In this document: positions 5,780-15,081 of the stretch, one piece after another | Position numbering within the stretch: position 1 is the first letter of the stretch | Layout: every line of letters starts with the position of its first letter | Source: Candidatus Berkelbacteria bacterium | GTDB taxonomy: Bacteria; Patescibacteriota; UBA1384; DTJR01 | Assembly: GCA_026397175.1 (NCBI GenBank) | Contig: JAPLVK010000022.1 | Coordinates: forward strand, 88,509 to 126,156 | DNA: 37,648 nt | Direction: 5' to 3' | Program-made: the position numbers and the translations under genes | Notes under the pieces: generated by a model | What the model saw: only the letters and a program-made list of their open reading frames with translations | What the model was told of the DNA's origin: nothing | Databases searched by the model: none

Positions 5780-8572
5780 TTAAATGCTACCAAGCTTACG
5801 AAATTCGGCCGCTTTTTTTATTATCTCCCATGATTTTATCATCTGGCTATGGTGCATTGCAACTGCTTGCGCAATATCAGTAGCCACCACAGCTGATCCT
5901 GGGCTTTCTGGCGTATCAAACATATCAACTACCGGCATGGATTTTTCAGTAAATCCGACAGCATTAACTATGACGCCCACTTTTCTTAAGTCATCTACGA
6001 TCGCTTTTGATCGGGCAGCTGCCTCTACATGCAACGAATAATTACACGATTCTTTGCCACAAGCACTGCACCAAAGATTGCCGTCCGAGAGAATTGTTAA
6101 TGTCTTTACCATCTTTCCCGACATTATTTTAGTAACAGTTTCGGGTTGAGACATTAGAGCGTCTCTGTACGCTTCAAGTGCACCAACCATGTCGCCGGCA
6201 CCTTGCTCGGTTTGATCAAGAAGCTTATAAAGTTCCGCTAATTGCGTCATTGTTATCTCTCGCTCTCCGGAAGTCAACTCGCGAAATTTATCTTTCCCAT
6301 GAATCGAGAGTAAGTGGTTACTGATGAATGGCAGCTCGGATAATTCTCCGGCAAAATATTTTAGCTGTTGGTTGATTTCGAATCCATGATAAAGAGCGGA
6401 CATGACAAATGTTTTCTGATATTCCTTGAGGGAATGTCCATTACGATCGCTTGCTTCCATTGAAGCAGTTAGGTCAAGAAGAAAGTCGTTGGAAAAATCA
6501 ATGGGGAGTTTAATCTCTCGTTCGCCTCGTTTTACTTTTTCGAAACCATAGGGATCATCGCTTCCCGAGAGCAAGTCAATTGCTGCCGAACTGGGATCAA
6601 CTAGGTCATCCCCTAAACTCTGACGGGACTGAATAATTCTGGTCTTGTCGGGCAAGCGATAAGCAACCAAGAAAAGTTCAAAAAACTTTTTCCATTCATC
6701 ACCAAGGGTTGAATCTCCTATCTTATCTATAGTATTTTCCCGAGGAATTTTAGTTTGGTTGGCTTCATCTATATATTTCACAACCCGTTCCCATTCTTCA
6801 GGAGAAATCCCATATTCTTTCAAAAATTCTTCCTGCATCCTTTGTTTTGCAGTATCTTCGCTCCCTAAAATCTCGTTGTATTTATTTTGCAAAAACTGGT
6901 TGAATTTCTCGAGTTGGTCTTGGGTTAGTTCTAGCCCTTCATCTTCAGTTTCACCCTCGTAACCTGTTTCGCCATCTTCTTTCTGCTCACGCATTTCTTC
7001 GCCACCGCCACTGCCACCTTCCTCTTTTTCTTTCTCCTCCTCTTCATCGTCTTTTTTAGGAGGAGTTGCGTCAATTCTTTTCCAAATCCCTTCTGTAATA
7101 TCAAAAAATTCCGTCCATGCATGTTTGGTACCGGCGAGTGGAGCAAATCCAAATCGTTTGTCGGTAACATAATAGCCGGTGACCATTCGGGCTGGAATTC
7201 CAAGTGATCTTAGCTGGGCTATTAAATAAAAATTAGATACATCGCAATCAGCCTTTTTAACATTCTCGAGTGTTTTAAAATATTCCTGACCCGCTTGACC
7301 GAGCATTGCTCCGACTTCATCCGAATTAACATATTCGAAATCCTGGCGAATCTGACCGACTATCCTTTTTGCCATTGCACTAGCAGAGATATCGGTTTTG
7401 CCCAATTCGTCTAAACGGGCAGATGTTTCCGGACTGAATAAATCAGAGGCAGCCACCGAAGACTTTTCTACCTCGGTTGGATCAAGTGACATAAAATCAG
7501 GGGCTTTTTTTTGAACAACAAATTCAAACTCATACTCCTGCCCGATTTCTTCTGTGTCTGATCGCAAATCAGCAGAAATGAGGCAGATGCCTTTCGGGTC
7601 TCGTTTAATAACTAGACCAGGGGTCAAACTGCCTCTAATAATCTCGGCGCCGGCTGGCAATGGAATGATGAGCGGTCCATCGGCTAATTTCTGCCCATCG
7701 GTACCCTTAAATTGATACTGTTTTATTTCCTCGTTCTCATCAATTTCCAGCCCCTCAACGCTTTGGGCAGTTTGCGGAGTCGCAACCACTTGCATACTCT
7801 CCCAATCAACACCATCAAATACTTTTTCGCGGTAATGGCCGCCAAAAAATGGATAAACTCTTTGCAAAATCTCGCTCTCATTGAGCGGCTCGCCCTCGTT
7901 GTCTTCGGTAGATGGTTTAAACGAATCGCCAACAGTTTCTTCCAGCTGCCGGTCCAACTCCATGGCTTGCTGAATTATTGGCGTAATAAATCTTTGGTAA
8001 TAATCAAGTTTTCTGTCAATTGACACCGCGCCATCAGCAATAGCATCCAGAGGATTCCCACCGGTGCGTTTACTTGCCGGCAAGGACTCAAAAGATATTT
8101 TAAGCTCACTGGACATTTCGGGAAAACTGCCAGTCGCGACATATTGGAAACAGGCATTTGTTGCTTCGCGCTTATACGAGTCTGCAGGGGGTAAACCAGC
8201 TAAGACCTGCTCAAGGTTCTGTCGTTCCGATTCTCTTAATCGCTGTGCCGCCCCCCATAAGGCGATATTTCCGATGACCTCCGGGTCCGTTTCCGAAAGT
8301 GTTTTAATGTCTTCTGTTTTCTCACTGCGTAAAATATTTGCAATTTCAGATTGTCTCATCGCCGTTGTGGCAGCGGTAACCTCGGCTTGTTCTGTATTTT
8401 TAAATAATTCAGGGTTGACAACAACGGTATTGCTATCAGTATCAACACTCAATTTTTGGCTAACATTGCGATCCCATAGAATTTGATAGCCTAAAATATT
8501 CGCAATCCGTGGGGTGGGTATCGCTTCAATGGTTACTTCCTCTTGACCATCAATTGGTTCGTTTTCTGGCAT
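5780..8572 (-). CDS. Transglutaminase-like/vWA domain protein (930 aa)
   Basis: This is the first gene of the three-gene minus-strand operon. Residues about 440-505 form a transglutaminase-like (cysteine-protease fold) core: ADCDVSN with Cys443, LRSLGIPARMVTGYY, KHAWTEFF with His484, and WKRIDATPP with Asp501, so a complete Cys-His-Asp triad. An acidic Glu/Gly-rich linker follows (507-545). The C-terminal third is a vWA domain with a MIDAS-like DLTASM (700-705), GDMVGALEA and ILSDGN (Asp830). A CSACGKESC cluster near 835-843 could bind a metal. No signal peptide or membrane helix is visible, so it should be cytosolic. vWA proteins are the usual partners of MoxR ATPases. The fused protease-like module suggests a proteolytic or cross-linking output controlled by the ATPase. 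A short AAAGG motif precedes ATG 8572. Confidence 0.9.
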   Translation of the reverse strand: MPENEPIDGQEEVTIEAIPTPRIANILGYQILWDRNVSQKLSVDTDSNTVVVNPELFKNTEQAEVTAATTAMRQSEIANILRSEKTEDIKTLSETDPEVIGNIALWGAAQRLRESERQNLEQVLAGLPPADSYKREATNACFQYVATGSFPEMSSELKISFESLPASKRTGGNPLDAIADGAVSIDRKLDYYQRFITPIIQQAMELDRQLEETVGDSFKPSTEDNEGEPLNESEILQRVYPFFGGHYREKVFDGVDWESMQVVATPQTAQSVEGLEIDENEEIKQYQFKGTDGQKLADGPLIIPLPAGAEIIRGSLTPGLVIKRDPKGICLISADLRSDTEEIGQEYEFEFVVQKKAPDFMSLDPTEVEKSSVAASDLFSPETSARLDELGKTDISASAMAKRIVGQIRQDFEYVNSDEVGAMLGQAGQEYFKTLENVKKADCDVSNFYLIAQLRSLGIPARMVTGYYVTDKRFGFAPLAGTKHAWTEFFDITEGIWKRIDATPPKKDDEEEEKEKEEGGSGGGEEMREQKEDGETGYEGETEDEGLELTQDQLEKFNQFLQNKYNEILGSEDTAKQRMQEEFLKEYGISPEEWERVVKYIDEANQTKIPRENTIDKIGDSTLGDEWKKFFELFLVAYRLPDKTRIIQSRQSLGDDLVDPSSAAIDLLSGSDDPYGFEKVKRGEREIKLPIDFSNDFLLDLTASMEASDRNGHSLKEYQKTFVMSALYHGFEINQQLKYFAGELSELPFISNHLLSIHGKDKFRELTSGEREITMTQLAELYKLLDQTEQGAGDMVGALEAYRDALMSQPETVTKIMSGKMVKTLTILSDGNLWCSACGKESCNYSLHVEAAARSKAIVDDLRKVGVIVNAVGFTEKSMPVVDMFDTPESPGSAVVATDIAQAVAMHHSQMIKSWEIIKKAAEFRKLGSI

Positions 8573-8643
8573 ATGACCTTTATTTAGTTAAACGGAAATT
8601 TGGAAATCTTTGCCTATAAAATATGTAAGTTGAGTCCTGAAAA

Positions 8644-9261
8644 TTAGAATTTTATCTTTGCAATTTCCTTTTCAAAAAAATGTTGGATTTGTTTTTTGGT
8701 TGTTTTCTTTTTCAAAAATATTATGTTTATGTCTTTAATGTCTTCCAGATAAATTAATTGTTCCAAAAAAAGCCGAGCGCTGAACTCATCACCATATTTT
8801 TTTTTGGCTAATTTGATAATTTCTTCCAAAGTACAATATTTTTTAGAAATAATAAAATACAAATCCACATAATCTTTAAAAGATCCCCTTCTTCCGATTG
8901 TATGAGCTTTACTGGCAGCGATTTCTTCAATTTGCAAAAGGTTAACATTTTGGTATTCTATTGGTTTTAAAACAATCCCGAAAGGGTAATATAAAAAAGT
9001 AAGCTTAACATCATCTACGAAAACCGTTAATTCGCCAGAGTTATTAATAGTTGGTCTAATTTTACTTTTAGGGAAAACCTGATTAACTTGATATAACAAT
9101 TTTTTGTCTATTTCTTTTGTGGAAAAAAAATCAAAATCCACTGAAATTCGATGTCCGATTTGCAAAGCCAAACTCGTTCCACCAGCAAGATAAAATTTTT
9201 TGAATTGGGATAATCTGGGAAATATTTTTTTATTTTCCGCTTTTAGCACTTCTGGGTACAT
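8644..9261 (-). CDS. AbiEii/AbiGii-type nucleotidyltransferase toxin
   Basis: This is a nucleotidyltransferase-fold toxin of the AbiEii family (205 aa from ATG 9261). AbiEii-type toxins of type IV systems transfer nucleotides to tRNA or other targets. The fold motif AGGTSLALQIGHRISVDFDF gives the GG(T/S) and DxD metal-binding pattern at about residues 23-42. A later ASKAHTIGRRGSFKDYVDLY block is also typical. I prefer ATG 9261 over the track's 9288 because AAGGA sits about nine bases upstream and MYPEVLKAEN is a natural start. It overlaps the end of the preceding antitoxin gene by 32 bp, so the two should be co-translated. Confidence 0.85.
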   Translation of the reverse strand: MYPEVLKAENKKIFPRLSQFKKFYLAGGTSLALQIGHRISVDFDFFSTKEIDKKLLYQVNQVFPKSKIRPTINNSGELTVFVDDVKLTFLYYPFGIVLKPIEYQNVNLLQIEEIAASKAHTIGRRGSFKDYVDLYFIISKKYCTLEEIIKLAKKKYGDEFSARLFLEQLIYLEDIKDINIIFLKKKTTKKQIQHFFEKEIAKIKF

Positions 9262-9580
9262 AATTAAATTCCTTTTTATCAATATCAAAAATCAATGAAA
9301 GCAACCGTCGGGTTCTTGGTTTTATTGCTGTTACCGGAATTTCCAAAAGAATTTTTTTTATTGCATCTTGACCGTAATATTTTCTCAACCATTTCCAATG
9401 GTCAAGATCGCCATAATTTATTGTTTGAATGATAACTGTTTCTTTCTCTTTTTGAGGATTTATTTTGGCAAAGTCATAAGACCAAAAAAACGGCTTAAAA
9501 GATTGGGGTAATTTTGATTGGTTCCTATGGTTTAGATCATCCATAATATTTTTTCTTCTTACAAAATCACCGGTAGTCAT
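9230..9580 (-). CDS. Antitoxin partner of the AbiEii-like toxin
   Basis: This 116-aa protein lies directly upstream of and overlapping the AbiEii-like toxin gene. The core SFKPFFWSYDFAKINPQKEK and INYGDLDHWKWLRKYYG followed by IKPRTRRLLSLIF resembles small proteins commonly found in front of AbiEii toxins in CPR and Bacteroidetes genomes. ATG 9580 lies six bases after a TATAAT box, so the transcript is probably leaderless; a later in-frame ATG (MDDLNHR) is the alternative. The antitoxin role is inferred from gene order and family resemblance. Confidence 0.75.
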   Translation of the reverse strand: MTTGDFVRRKNIMDDLNHRNQSKLPQSFKPFFWSYDFAKINPQKEKETVIIQTINYGDLDHWKWLRKYYGQDAIKKILLEIPVTAIKPRTRRLLSLIFDIDKKEFNYVPRSAKSGK

Positions 9581-9586
9581 AACGCT

Positions 9587-9595
9587 ATTATATCA
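9587..9595 (-). promoter_or_regulatory. Extended -10 promoter of the toxin-antitoxin operon
   Basis: Minus-strand TGATATAAT is a perfect -10 with a TGn extension. Only six bases separate it from ATG 9580, and no good -35 is visible at the normal distance. Confidence 0.65.
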
Positions 9596-9621
9596 AAATT
9601 TCTAGAAGCTATCCACTTTTT

Positions 9622-10302
9622 TTACGCATTTAGGCCGTCTTTGAGACGGATGATTTTTTTGCAGACCTTGGCTACATCCAAGTTGTGAGTAACGATCAAA
9701 AATGTCTTGTTCTCTTTGCGATTGAGTTTTTTCAAAATTTCCATAATCTCTAGCGAGGTCTTGCTGTCAAGCTCGCCAGTTGGCTCATCAGCCAAAATTA
9801 AAGCCGGATCATTTATCAGCGCTCGGGCAATCGCCACTCTTTGCTGCTGACCGCCGGAGAGTTCGTTTGGTTTGTGATTTATGCGATCTTGTAACCCAAG
9901 TAATTTTAAAAGTTTTTTAGCTCGTTCTTTTCTTTCTTTTGTTCGCATTCCCCCATATTTTCCAGCCAGCATCACATTTTCTAGTGCTGTCAAAGTGGGG
10001 ATTAAATTGAAGCCCTGAAAAATAAATCCGATTTTTTTGGAGCGAATTTTGTAGGCCTTTTTTTCTTTGAGCCGCGACATATCAACGCCATCAATTTCAA
10101 GCGTGCCTTCGTCTGGGCGATCAAGGAGTCCCAAAATGTGCATTAAAGTTGATTTGCCGCAGCCCGAAGGTCCGATAATTGCCGAAAAATCTCCTTCTTT
10201 AACTTCAATATCAACTCCGCGCAACGCAGCAACTATATTTCGCTTCGACATCTTGTATGACTTTTTTAAACCCTTAGCTTTAACAATTATCTTTTCTTTC
10301 AT
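9622..10302 (-). CDS. MacB/LolD-type ABC transporter ATP-binding protein
   Basis: This 226-aa ATPase subunit has all ABC motifs: Walker A GPSGCGKST (44-52), Q-loop Gln96, signature LSGGQQQ (148-154), Walker B ALILADEP with catalytic Glu173, and the H-loop His206. The length and the LLDRPDEGTLEIDG and ELDSKTSLEIM stretches place it in the MacB/LolD/FtsE branch, which powers mechanotransmission rather than classical transport. It follows the matching permease gene after 49 bases and forms a two-gene operon with it. The intergenic stretch contains repeated GTTAATAAAGTT-like units. The substrate cannot be told from sequence; peptides, lipoproteins or antibiotics are typical for the family. Confidence 0.93.
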   Translation of the reverse strand: MKEKIIVKAKGLKKSYKMSKRNIVAALRGVDIEVKEGDFSAIIGPSGCGKSTLMHILGLLDRPDEGTLEIDGVDMSRLKEKKAYKIRSKKIGFIFQGFNLIPTLTALENVMLAGKYGGMRTKERKERAKKLLKLLGLQDRINHKPNELSGGQQQRVAIARALINDPALILADEPTGELDSKTSLEIMEILKKLNRKENKTFLIVTHNLDVAKVCKKIIRLKDGLNA

Positions 10303-10344
10303 GATTCAACTTTATAAACTTTATTAACTTTTAACTTTATTAAC

Positions 10345-10364
10345 TCGCGAGCTACAGCTCGCGG
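10345..10364. other. Palindrome spanning the macB-like permease stop codon
   Basis: CGCGAGCT-AC-AGCTCGCG forms an 8-bp stem with a two-base loop over the last codons and stop of the permease gene, just before the ATPase gene. It has no U-run. It may slow translation or transcription, or protect the upstream mRNA; the role is unknown. Confidence 0.4.
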
Positions 10365-11551
10365 ACCGCATCCACCACATTTAATTTTGACGCCCGAATT
10401 GCCGGAATAATCCCGGCTAAAATTCCAACCACAAATGAAAAAACAATTACCGCTATCAGAAAATTCGGTTCAATTAGAAAAATTTCCGCCCCCTTCGCCG
10501 CCATTTTGTTGTTGATAATATCTGCAGCCAAAACGCCAAGTCCCATACCGATCGCGCCGCCGACTAAACCGATAATTCCCGCTTCGAGCGTATATTCAAA
10601 CGCAATTGATCGAGGTGAGGCGCCGATTGCTTTTTTGATTCCGATTTCTTTGGTTCTCTCCGAAATTGACATCACCATGGTATTGACGATCGAAAACAAT
10701 CCGACAATTAGTGCCAGCATGGCCGAGCCCAAAATTATGGCGTTCATCGTCGCCGAGGCCTTGTCAATTAATTCCCCCATTTTTACCGGCGACATCACGG
10801 ACACATCTTTGCCGAATTGATCTTTGATTTCAGTGGCAACTTTCTCCGAATCGTAACCATCTTTCCACGAAACGCCGGCCATTGAATTTACATCCTCCGC
10901 TTTCAATCGGTTTTGAACGAAAAGCGATTCCATAAACGGATTTGACTCAATCAGCATTTCTCTCGCCGGCGTGATTGACATAAAAACATAATCGTCTGGG
11001 CCGGTCATGGTTTTATTGACAACGCCAACGACTCTAAATTCACGACCGTGAATTTTGTATGTATCGCCTGCGTGAAGTTTTTTGTCGGTGGCAATATTTA
11101 TGCCAATTGCAATTTCGTTGTCGGTAGATCCCGCACCCACCATTTTGCCTTCGCGCATATCCATCGTTTCCCAATTTCTATTTTTAAATTCGGAATTGAA
11201 ATCCGTGGCATAAATTGTCGCTGGCTGGCCCATATTCATTGAAGCGTTATCCGGATTCTGATCTTCGACCAACATCGAAACCATCGCCCCGACTTTATCC
11301 ACTCCATCAATTTGCGCAATTTTATTGATGGTATCAATCGGCAAAGTGCCAGATGACATTCCGTAAGAAGAGCCCTTTGGCGAAATAGTGATTTGCCCTG
11401 TGATATATTTTTTGCCGCCATCTATCATTTTGTTTAACTTGAGTGCCATCGAGCCCATCACCGTAAAAGCAAAAATTCCGATGACAATTCCAAAAATCGT
11501 CAAAAAAGTTCTGAATTTCCTGCGCCACATATTTCTAAAAATCTCAATCAT
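10352..11551 (-). CDS. MacB-like ABC transporter permease (FtsX family)
   Basis: This 399-aa permease has the MacB/FtsX layout. An N-terminal helix follows MWRRKFRTFLTIFGIVIGIF, then a large extracytoplasmic MacB-type periplasmic-core domain (about 45-265). Three C-terminal helices include the conserved MVMSISERTKEIGIKKAIGA loop. It ends GIIPAIRASKLNVVDAVREL, the standard family terminus. It precedes and probably partners the ATPase encoded downstream. The gene diverges from the zinc-ribbon protein gene across a 123-bp AT-rich gap. No separate membrane-fusion protein is present nearby. Confidence 0.92.
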   Translation of the reverse strand: MIEIFRNMWRRKFRTFLTIFGIVIGIFAFTVMGSMALKLNKMIDGGKKYITGQITISPKGSSYGMSSGTLPIDTINKIAQIDGVDKVGAMVSMLVEDQNPDNASMNMGQPATIYATDFNSEFKNRNWETMDMREGKMVGAGSTDNEIAIGINIATDKKLHAGDTYKIHGREFRVVGVVNKTMTGPDDYVFMSITPAREMLIESNPFMESLFVQNRLKAEDVNSMAGVSWKDGYDSEKVATEIKDQFGKDVSVMSPVKMGELIDKASATMNAIILGSAMLALIVGLFSIVNTMVMSISERTKEIGIKKAIGASPRSIAFEYTLEAGIIGLVGGAIGMGLGVLAADIINNKMAAKGAEIFLIEPNFLIAVIVFSFVVGILAGIIPAIRASKLNVVDAVREL

Positions 11552-11637
11552 TTTTTTAATTTATTTCTACCTCGCTATATTAAAACGAAATTCAAAAAAT
11601 ATCAAGAGTTCCACTCTAAAACAAAATTTTCTTTTTT

Positions 11638-11646
11638 TGCTATAAT
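11638..11646 (+). promoter_or_regulatory. Extended -10 promoter of the zinc-ribbon protein gene
   Basis: TGCTATAAT is an extended -10. The -35 position reads AAAACA, a weak match. The leader is about 22 bases and contains the strong ribosome site AAGGAGGG three bases before ATG 11675. Confidence 0.7.
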
Positions 11647-11674
11647 AAATTAAACAACAATCCCAAGGAGGGTT

Positions 11675-13534
11675 ATGTATTGCTCTAAATGCGGAAAGAA
11701 ATTGTCGGATAAAGATAAATTTTGTCCGAAGTGTGGTCGTGATAATTCGGAGAAATCCAGTGAAGTCCACGAGGAAAAAGATAAACCCGAAGAAAGTACT
11801 AAACCCGTTGAGGCCAAACCGCCCAAAAAAGCCAATTCCGGATTGGTGTGTTGCGGAATTTTACTTTTATTAATCGGCGTTCCGATGATTTTCTCTATCG
11901 GCGCATACTCAAAGACGGCCAAATCCGGCACTTCCCCCGCCCCCGATGCTTTCGTGAAAGGTTTAACCGTGGTTTTGCTTGCCCTCGGTGCAGCTCTTTT
12001 GGTCTGGATAATCGTTTCTTTAATCAAATCATTTATCAAAAAACCAATTAAGACCGCGATCGTTCTTGGGTCGGTCCTTGTTTTCGCCGGCGTGATTATT
12101 CTCCTTAGCTACTCTTATTCTAAGTCCAGCGCCGCCGATAATTTTAACCTTATCCAAAGTGGACTTGCAGACACCCTCGCCGCCCAGTCGCTTGGCGATG
12201 ATATCGTCGCCGAAAAAAGCGACGCTAAATTTTCATCGGTTCACGAAAAATCACAAAAAGCGGTTGACAATTTATCGAAAATTCGTCCGCCCGCTTCTTT
12301 AAAGGACTACTACAATGCAATCAATGATTGGGCTAATAAGATTAATGATTCGGATAAAACCAAAACCAAATGGGCGAAGCGACCAGACGCGCCCGATGGG
12401 TTAAAAACCGCAATTAGCGGAAGCGTAGCCAAAAATCTTTTTCAGGAATCCCTAAATAAAATTGCCGGCGCGAAGGACTATGGTGATTGGGCAATTAAAA
12501 TTTCAGACAAAGACACGATGCGCTACATTTCTGCCGAACTTCAGGCACAGTATATTGCGCTTGGTGATATTTCCATCTCTTATGATGCGCCTTCATCAAA
12601 TTATTTAGCCGAAATTTTCTTTACGCCGGCGCAAGCAAAAAATACGCTGAAATTTCCTCGGGGCCGCTGTCCGGACTTTGGTCCTTGCCACACAGATTTA
12701 AAAAAGAAATTGCCACCGACTTATCAGTCGGCTCACAATTATTCGGTCAGCGACCCGGCGGCGCCGGCGCAGTGGAGCGCGGCTTGGGACGATATGTTAA
12801 AGACAATCACAATTGACGATGGTTATAATGTCGGCGGCGCCGGTATCACTCAAGGAAAGAAAGACGCGCCGCCAATTTCACCGATGCAGCAGGCGTTCAA
12901 TGATGAATGCACAGCTAAGGGTGGAACTCCGGGCGGCGCGGGCGGAGTTAAAGATCGCTTGCCGACAACATTATCTTCCGGCTACAACTGTGACTATAAA
13001 AACAATGGTCATTCTTGCTGGGATTTTTTGACCACCGGAGGTGGGAGATTTATGGGCGGAGATAGCGGCTGTCTGGAGCAAGGACTTTTGCCTCGCCCGG
13101 TGCCGACTCCCGTGCCAAATAACGGCGGCGGGAATAACGGCGGAGGTGGAAACAAAACTTCTACGCCCAAAAAGACCGCAGCTCCGACACATGACGGCAC
13201 TTATCGCGTTACCTACTCGGCAGCCCATTGCAATATAGATGTTCCCGGTGGATACAATTCATTTTTTGATGCCGCCGGTGTTTCGGACACAATCGTAGTC
13301 AGCTCAAATCGTGTTCACAATTTTGACAGCTCAACTTCGGCGATTGATTCATCCGGCAATGCTACTTATAATTATAATTTTAGTTACGGCGGCGCTAGTA
13401 GCGCGCAATTAACACAGACCTTTCATTTTAGCTCAAACAATGTAAGCGGCGAGGTGTCTTTCAATGTACAGGCCTATACTGAAGGTGCCTCCGGCACAGC
13501 AACCTGTTCGGAGTCGTTTTCTGGATCAAAATAA
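11675..13534 (+). CDS. Zinc-ribbon membrane-anchored protein (619 aa)
   Basis: The N-terminal zinc ribbon YCSKCGKKLSDKDKFCPKCG (CxxC-x10-CxxC, residues 3-21) is followed by a charged linker. Three hydrophobic helices follow (about 56-76, 91-112, 120-145), then a long domain likely outside the membrane. Residues about 160-330 and the Cys-containing GGVKDRLPTT...NGHSCWDFLTTGG block (about 415-455) match the 543-aa protein at 17970-19601, so the two are paralogues. Next comes a Pro/Gly/Asn-rich linker and a C-terminal beta-rich domain of about 100 residues ending CSESFSGSK, also mirrored in the paralogue (CSGSFSGSR). No catalytic motif is recognised. A cell-surface role is inferred. It is followed after 26 bases by the DUF2330 gene and probably co-transcribed with it. 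Confidence 0.85.
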   Translation: MYCSKCGKKLSDKDKFCPKCGRDNSEKSSEVHEEKDKPEESTKPVEAKPPKKANSGLVCCGILLLLIGVPMIFSIGAYSKTAKSGTSPAPDAFVKGLTVVLLALGAALLVWIIVSLIKSFIKKPIKTAIVLGSVLVFAGVIILLSYSYSKSSAADNFNLIQSGLADTLAAQSLGDDIVAEKSDAKFSSVHEKSQKAVDNLSKIRPPASLKDYYNAINDWANKINDSDKTKTKWAKRPDAPDGLKTAISGSVAKNLFQESLNKIAGAKDYGDWAIKISDKDTMRYISAELQAQYIALGDISISYDAPSSNYLAEIFFTPAQAKNTLKFPRGRCPDFGPCHTDLKKKLPPTYQSAHNYSVSDPAAPAQWSAAWDDMLKTITIDDGYNVGGAGITQGKKDAPPISPMQQAFNDECTAKGGTPGGAGGVKDRLPTTLSSGYNCDYKNNGHSCWDFLTTGGGRFMGGDSGCLEQGLLPRPVPTPVPNNGGGNNGGGGNKTSTPKKTAAPTHDGTYRVTYSAAHCNIDVPGGYNSFFDAAGVSDTIVVSSNRVHNFDSSTSAIDSSGNATYNYNFSYGGASSAQLTQTFHFSSNNVSGEVSFNVQAYTEGASGTATCSESFSGSK

Positions 13535-13560
13535 TTTAGCAATTAAAAATTGGGGGCATA

Positions 13561-14913
13561 ATGAAATATCTAAAGCTTTGTTTTGCGGCAAGTATAATTT
13601 TTGTTTTGGCTTTTGTGGGTGCAACAAAAACGAGAGCCGATGGAGGAATTTTTGTTCCAACTGATTTTTCCGGATACGAAACCGGCCAGAGAGCATTTAT
13701 TTATTTTGCCAATCAATCTGAAACTCTAGTCGTCTCGGCCAATTTTCGGGGCGATGCCAAGGATTTTTCTTGGGTTGTTCCGGTTCCGGCCAAGCCCGAA
13801 ATTGATAAAGCGGATTCGAGTTTATTTACCACTCTGGAGCGGATAACTCGGCCTGTAAGTACTTCGACGAGCTTTAGTTTGGGTGCGGCGACCAGCGATT
13901 TAGCACCTCAATCGAACTCGGTACAAGTAGTTGAACAAAAACAAGTTGGTATTTACGACACAGCGATCCTTAAAGCAACTGACGAGAATGCGCTTTCAGC
14001 GTGGCTTAACGCTCATGGCTATAGTTTTCCCACTGATAAAAACAGTGAACTCAAAAATTATGTTGATAATGACTGGTATTTTACGATCGCCAAAATCCAA
14101 ACGGAATTAGAAAACGATCCTTCAACAAACCGCCAGCTTGCGAAGGGAACGCTAACGCCGCTTAAACTGACATTTTCATCAGACAAAATTATTTATCCGA
14201 TGAAGCTCACCGGTATTGCTTTGCGTTTTGTGCAGCCAAGCGCAACCGCGACCGCAAGCGCGGGTGCGACTATTCCACCGGGCGCCATCTCCGAAACCGT
14301 TTCTCTCGATATGCCGATTGAGCTATATATTTTGTCCGACAACAAAGTTAATGCGGATGCACTCAAAACAGAGTATGGCAACTATCTCAATGAAACGAAC
14401 ATAAAAAACTTGAATACTGATCTAGGATCAAGTTTGATGCCGGCAGATCAAAAATTATTCTTGACCAAACTGACTGCAACTCTCTCGGCCAACACAATTT
14501 CTGATGATTTTACACTAATCAATGCTTCCGATAATCAGATTTATCCAAAGCCGGTTAATAAAACAACGGAGTTCTGGCTGACAAATTTGCTGTTTCTGGT
14601 ACTTGTCCCGCTAGCCATTATCTTTTTTCCGGTTCCGCTCGGTCTCATTTTTACCGTCTTTGTTATCTTGCAGACCTATGTCAAGAAAAAATGGCTGTAT
14701 ATTGTTGGCAGTATATATCAGATTTTGTTCTGTCTTACCCTTGTGATAATCGGTCTGGTTATAGTGTCAGGAAATAGCTCCGATATTTCCGGGCTCTTTC
14801 TCGAAAATGGTTTTATCGGTGGCATAATTGCGCTTTTAGTAACTCTTGTTTTTGGCATTTATGTGACAGTTAAAATGTTCAAGCACTACAAAATAACCTT
14901 CAAGTCAAAATAG
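13561..14913 (+). CDS. DUF2330-family membrane protein
   Basis: This 450-aa protein starts with a signal peptide (LCFAASIIFVLAFVGATKT, cleavage expected near TRA-DGG). The DUF2330 core follows: DGGIFVPTDFSGYETGQRAFIYF and NFRGDAKDFSWVVPVPAKPE. These are the usual conserved opening motifs of that family, whose function is unknown. The C-terminus has three membrane helices (about 335-440) and a short cytoplasmic tail ending HYKITFKSK. The bulk should therefore lie outside the cytoplasm. GGGGGC ahead of ATG 13561 is a modest ribosome site. Confidence 0.87.
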   Translation: MKYLKLCFAASIIFVLAFVGATKTRADGGIFVPTDFSGYETGQRAFIYFANQSETLVVSANFRGDAKDFSWVVPVPAKPEIDKADSSLFTTLERITRPVSTSTSFSLGAATSDLAPQSNSVQVVEQKQVGIYDTAILKATDENALSAWLNAHGYSFPTDKNSELKNYVDNDWYFTIAKIQTELENDPSTNRQLAKGTLTPLKLTFSSDKIIYPMKLTGIALRFVQPSATATASAGATIPPGAISETVSLDMPIELYILSDNKVNADALKTEYGNYLNETNIKNLNTDLGSSLMPADQKLFLTKLTATLSANTISDDFTLINASDNQIYPKPVNKTTEFWLTNLLFLVLVPLAIIFFPVPLGLIFTVFVILQTYVKKKWLYIVGSIYQILFCLTLVIIGLVIVSGNSSDISGLFLENGFIGGIIALLVTLVFGIYVTVKMFKHYKITFKSK

Positions 14914-14937
14914 AGGGCAGCTAGGGGACGGCAGCTA

Positions 14938-15056
14938 GGGGACGGTTCTCTTTTACAGGAGAACATTCGGCTTTTTATTTGAGCTCGTGATGATTCTTTA
15001 TTCTGGTTCCCCTAGTCCAAAACGCCAAATCAACAGGTTAAAAGAGAACCGTCCCC
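14938..15056. mobile_element. Inverted-repeat element, copy A
   Basis: This 119-bp element has perfect 18-bp inverted ends: GGGGACGGTTCTCTTTTA at left and its reverse complement at 15039-15056. The left end is preceded by a duplicated GCAGCTAGGGGACG. It encodes nothing. GGGGACGGTTCT-type ends resemble REP/MITE-like sequences mobilised by Y1 (TnpA-REP) transposases; no such transposase is in the window. Confidence 0.75.
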
Positions 15057-15081
15057 TTTAAGTTCCCTTACACGAGATTAC

